64,000 nucleotides of DNA from Chitinophagaceae bacterium (GTDB lineage: Bacteria; Bacteroidota; Bacteroidia; Chitinophagales; Chitinophagaceae): NCBI GenBank assembly GCA_022843585.1, contig JALHNJ010000006.1, forward strand, positions 1 through 64,000. The letters are read 5' to 3'. This document shows, piece after piece, positions 60,698 through 64,000 of this stretch. The stretch's first letter is position 1, and the number at the start of each line of letters is the position of its first letter. Made by a program: the position numbers and the translations under genes. The notes beneath the pieces were generated by a model. It saw only the letters and a program-made list of their open reading frames with translations, was not told where the DNA came from and searched no databases.

Positions 60698-62680
60698 CTA
60701 TTGATAATTTGGATTTTGATAAGCAGCTTTTTCCTCAGGCGTTGCATCCATTCCATCAAGTTGCCCTTGTGGAATAGGACGGAGATAATGATATGGTTGA
60801 ATAGTACGTGTAAACGTTTGTGGTGTATGACTTCCATAAGTTGCTGCACCAATTTCGTATGTACCTGCAAGCTCATTCCATTTTTGAGTACGAACTAAAT
60901 CAAACCAACGGTGTCCTTCCCCAAAATATTCACGGGAACGTTCCGCCAAAATATAATTGATATCAATATTGACAGGAGTAGCAGCCACCATAGCAGCACT
61001 GTTGTCTGCAACAAATGCAGCATTGTTCTTATTGGAAAATTTCCATTTCCCTGCCCTTGCACGGATTACATTAATAAGATCCCTTGCACTTTTACCGGCC
61101 ACTGTGGTTGCACCTTTTACGGCTGCTTCAGCAGCTACAAAATATAGTTCTGAGAATTTAGCAATTTTAAATGGACGAGTACTGGTAGCGTTTGGCTGAC
61201 CGAGTCCTGTACCATTATCAGTACGATAAACTCCCAACTTCCAAAGACCCGGATAAACAATCCGACTTATACCACGGGGGTTAATAACAAAATCGGCTCT
61301 GCCGGGCAATCTACCAGCGCCAACATTATTGGATGTTTTTCCCGGAAAATTAGCTCCGGAAGGATAAACAATATTGGGTGTTTCTGATTCATCCTCCAGA
61401 AAACTCAACACAGGTTGACCCGGGGTGATCGGCAGATCATTAGCATTATATAGAACCGGATTAGGCGTTCCTCCTTTAGGCCAGTTGCCCCTATAAACAG
61501 TTGTAAATGTACCATCGTAACGGGCATCCAATGTTTTTTCTGCAAATGTATTTGTGAAAACTCCAATAGGAGGTGCCATACGAGTATAAGGACGGCCTAA
61601 TGCCTGTACAGCTTCCCGTTGAACGGAACTAACCGCACTACCAGTTCCATCAGGGTTTGGAGCACTTCTGATTACAGTATAATTCCAGTTAACCATCCAA
61701 AAAGCTCCGTTGCGGCCATTGCCAGATTCACTGTCAAAGCAATTAAGACAAGCACCATTATAAGTTTCATTTTCCTGCGTATGATCGGCATATAACATCA
61801 TTTCTTTATTGCGATCATTACCTCCTACATGTAAATCATAAAATGTATTTTCTAAACCAAAAGAACCTGGATTGTCTATGCCTTGCACAGCTATATCATA
61901 AGCCTTTTGAAAATAGAAAGCTGCAGTCTGACCATCAGGATCAGTTCTTGCCGATGCCGGGTATGTAGGAATGTTATTAGGATTTTGTAACCACCAGGCG
62001 TAGGTTAAATAAGCTTTCGCCAGATATAGACGTGCCAGCGTTTTAGTTGCTCCCCCTGTAACCCTACCGGTAACTGGCAAATCGTTTATTGCTATCAGTA
62101 AGTCGGGAAATATTGCTTTGGTGTAAACTTCAGGGACTGTGTTCCGTACAGATTTTCTTGACGCAGTAGTATTGAATTTAAGTTCTCCAGCACCTAAATC
62201 TAAGGGTACACCACCAAATGTTTGTACTAATAAAAAGTAATCAAAAGCACGGAAAAACCTTGCTTCAGCTATTAATGATGCAGGAATAGAACTCACAGCA
62301 GCTGCATTTTCTATAATACCGCTTGCTGTATTAATATTGGAAAACGCAGTCCCCCATAAAGCATCAGAACGGCTACTGGCTGCAGTTAGGTTGCCTACAC
62401 CTGTATAATCCATATCCCTGAAGTTAGCATCCGCACTTTGTGCCCATGTATATTCATCGGTACCAGTTTCTAAAGAATTGTAATAATAAGGTTGCCCATA
62501 AATAAAGCGTAAGTGACCATACATTGATGTAACACCTCCCTGAACACCCTTTTCAGTTTTGAAAAATTCCGGTGTATAAGTGCTGCGGGGCTGCTCATCC
62601 AAAATTTTCTTACAACCTGAAGAAAAAATCAGCATAAACAGGGCCGTAGCAATAAAAGATTTTATTTGTATATGTTTCAT
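60698..62680 (-). CDS. susD: SusD/RagB-family glycan-binding lipoprotein
   Basis: A 660-residue SusD-like outer-membrane lipoprotein: signal ending in SSGC, then KKILDEQPRSTYTPEFFKTEKG, the TPR-type helices (ARFFRAFDYFLLVQTFGGVPL) and the C-terminal ILAERSREYFGEGHRWFDLVR typical of RagB/SusD. It caps the SusC barrel and binds glycan. Located just before the xylanase gene, it probably binds xylan oligosaccharides. Confidence 0.95.
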   Translation of the reverse strand: MKHIQIKSFIATALFMLIFSSGCKKILDEQPRSTYTPEFFKTEKGVQGGVTSMYGHLRFIYGQPYYYNSLETGTDEYTWAQSADANFRDMDYTGVGNLTAASSRSDALWGTAFSNINTASGIIENAAAVSSIPASLIAEARFFRAFDYFLLVQTFGGVPLDLGAGELKFNTTASRKSVRNTVPEVYTKAIFPDLLIAINDLPVTGRVTGGATKTLARLYLAKAYLTYAWWLQNPNNIPTYPASARTDPDGQTAAFYFQKAYDIAVQGIDNPGSFGLENTFYDLHVGGNDRNKEMMLYADHTQENETYNGACLNCFDSESGNGRNGAFWMVNWNYTVIRSAPNPDGTGSAVSSVQREAVQALGRPYTRMAPPIGVFTNTFAEKTLDARYDGTFTTVYRGNWPKGGTPNPVLYNANDLPITPGQPVLSFLEDESETPNIVYPSGANFPGKTSNNVGAGRLPGRADFVINPRGISRIVYPGLWKLGVYRTDNGTGLGQPNATSTRPFKIAKFSELYFVAAEAAVKGATTVAGKSARDLINVIRARAGKWKFSNKNNAAFVADNSAAMVAATPVNIDINYILAERSREYFGEGHRWFDLVRTQKWNELAGTYEIGAATYGSHTPQTFTRTIQPYHYLRPIPQGQLDGMDATPEEKAAYQNPNYQ

Positions 62681-62691
62681 ATTCGTTTGTT

Positions 62692-64000
62692 TTAAAATGT
62701 CAAATTAACACCAACAATAAAATTGCGGGTTGATGGAGTATTGTAACCTACTGTTAGGATACGCCTCAAATTTTGACTAAGATTAACTGACGCATTTTCG
62801 TTTCCGAATGAGTTAGTCTCAGGATCTAATCCCGATTCTTTATGAAATTCGGAGAACATTACAAATGGATTTTGAGCAGTAACATACATCCTCATTTTAA
62901 GATCAGGATTTTTTATAAGGCTTCTGCTAAAGTCGTACCCAAGTGTAATAGTGCGGATTTTTAAGAACCCACCATCGAAGTAGCTAAGTGTGCTGGCATA
63001 TTTTGGATTATCGTTACTTATGATACCGCCTGGTTTCGGATATTTAGCATCGGTATTATCAGGTGTCCAGTAATCAACATTGATATTGTTTCTACGTCCG
63101 CTCAATAAATTTAGATAACCGTTTGATCCATGAATGGTGCTAAATAGTATACCGCCATTTCTATAAAAACCAACAATGCCCAAATCAAATCCTTTATAAG
63201 CTACACGGGTATTAAAGCCTCCTTGAAATTTAGGATCTACATTGAAAATCTGTCTGTCTGCAGTTCCGATTGCTCTTACTGGTGAGCCATCAGGATTGTA
63301 AGCACCTGTGTATTCCACTTTTATTGAACCTATTATCTGTTGGTCTGTGCCTGGTTCAAGAATATTGCGATAAGGGTCTTTATCCTGCCATAAACCAATA
63401 CGCTTATAATCGAAAATAGCATTGATATTATATCCAACAAACCACCAGTTTCCTTCATCTCTTGTTTGTCCGGAGGCAAGTGATACCAATTTGTTTTTAT
63501 TGGTATAGAAGTTAAAACCAGCTTCCCATGTCCAACCATTTTTATTGTCGATGATTGTACCATTTAATGCAAGCTCAAACCCTTTGTTTTGAGTAGCACC
63601 GATATTAGACGCAATACTTCCCACACCTGATGTAGGAGGTAAACCAAGACCTAAAAGAATATCTTCTGTCTTTGTAACATAATACTCGATAGTACCAGAC
63701 AAACGATTTTTTAAGATAGCAAAGTCAATACCGAAGTTTACTGTTTTAGAGAACTCCCATCCTAGTTCAGGATTGGGTAGTGCTGAAACAAAAAAGCCAG
63801 TTGCATAATTCGTAGGACCAAAATTATAAGGTCTTGTGCTTAATTGTCCAAGTGTAGAATATGGAGCAATCGACTGGTTAGAGGTTTGTCCAAACCCTGC
63901 ACGCAATTTTAAACTATTTATGAAAGTGATATTTTTCATAAATGCTTCATTAGCGATATTCCATCCTACAGAAACAGCAGGATAGGTATTCCATTGTTTT
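62692..64000 (-). CDS. susC: SusC/RagA-family TonB-dependent receptor (3' part)
   Basis: The C-terminal part of a SusC-type outer-membrane receptor. It shows the barrel strands NLKLRAGFGQTSNQSIAPYS and GTIEYYVTKTEDILLGLGLP and the end STRNFIVGVNLTF with the terminal Phe of barrel proteins. The reading frame stays open to the right edge (upstream codons read KQWNTYPAVSVGWNIANEAF), so the true start is beyond the window and the ATG at 63939 is internal. It precedes SusD by 11 bases, forming the glycan uptake pair. Confidence 0.93.
   Translation of the reverse strand, partial: KQWNTYPAVSVGWNIANEAFMKNITFINSLKLRAGFGQTSNQSIAPYSTLGQLSTRPYNFGPTNYATGFFVSALPNPELGWEFSKTVNFGIDFAILKNRLSGTIEYYVTKTEDILLGLGLPPTSGVGSIASNIGATQNKGFELALNGTIIDNKNGWTWEAGFNFYTNKNKLVSLASGQTRDEGNWWFVGYNINAIFDYKRIGLWQDKDPYRNILEPGTDQQIIGSIKVEYTGAYNPDGSPVRAIGTADRQIFNVDPKFQGGFNTRVAYKGFDLGIVGFYRNGGILFSTIHGSNGYLNLLSGRRNNINVDYWTPDNTDAKYPKPGGIISNDNPKYASTLSYFDGGFLKIRTITLGYDFSRSLIKNPDLKMRMYVTAQNPFVMFSEFHKESGLDPETNSFGNENASVNLSQNLRRILTVGYNTPSTRNFIVGVNLTF

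Noticed and set aside
63939-63941. ATG at 63939 as the start of the SusC gene
   Set aside because: The frame continues open to the right edge with barrel-like codons, and SusC proteins are about 1,000 residues. The ATG is internal.

Overview
The window comes from a Bacteroidota chromosome, most likely a Chitinophagia/Chitinophagaceae-type organism. The signs are the SusC/SusD pair, a cbb3 oxidase with CcoN fused to CcoO, a Sec/lipoprotein-type (clade II) NosZ, weak Shine-Dalgarno sequences, and many promoters with the Bacteroidota -7 box TAnnTTTG. The genus cannot be named from the sequence alone.

Positions 1 to about 22,185 look like the right part of an integrated conjugative or mobilizable element. 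The right end is marked by a 3' tRNA fragment, probably tRNA-Pro, at 22,161-22,185. The intact tRNA, and probably the integrase, should lie left of the window. The element carries a serine recombinase and a mobilization block (CHC2/Toprim primase-like protein, accessory protein, MOBP-type relaxase, VirD4/TraG-like coupling protein) with a large dyad that could be oriT at 5,159-5,232. It also carries a dense cargo of putative defence genes: an HNH protein; a Panacea-DUF488 fusion coupled to a protein ending in a beta-clamp-like motif; a class II Fic protein; three successive proteins with PD-(D/E)XK-like nuclease motifs; a minus-strand operon encoding a single-chain SIR2-APAZ-short Argonaute (fused SPARSA), a 189-residue protein and a nucleotidyl-cyclase-like protein; and an AAA+ ATPase with a nuclease-like C-terminus behind a repeated TGGCCA operator-like array.

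From 22.25 to 47.6 kb lies a chromosomal respiration and nitrosative-stress island. One minus-strand operon encodes cbb3 oxidase and its assembly factors (ccoS-NO-Q-P-G-H and a UreH-like protein), preceded by the copper ATPase ccoI. A second operon runs cytochrome c-nosZ-fasciclin-nosL-nosD-nosF-nosY-ric for nitrous oxide reduction, with a divergent Rrf2 regulator. Further genes are a second RIC protein, universal stress protein, flavodoxin, small heat shock protein and hemerythrin. A PAS histidine kinase and a receiver-Crp fusion protein sit inside the island. I find TGA-N6-TCA dyads upstream of eight transcription units, at only two kinds of distance from the -7 box. This predicts one Crp/Fnr-type regulon. 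A 24-bp perfect palindrome in the nos promoter is the likely Rrf2 operator.

From 47.7 to 64 kb lie polysaccharide genes on the minus strand: an astacin-like protease, a GH109-like enzyme with an N-acetylhexosamine-kinase-like protein, a formylglycine-generating-enzyme-like lipoprotein, a CBM9-like protein, and a compact xylan/xylose locus (SusC, SusD, GH10 xylanase, xylB, xylA, aldose epimerase, sodium/sugar symporter). SusC runs off the right edge.
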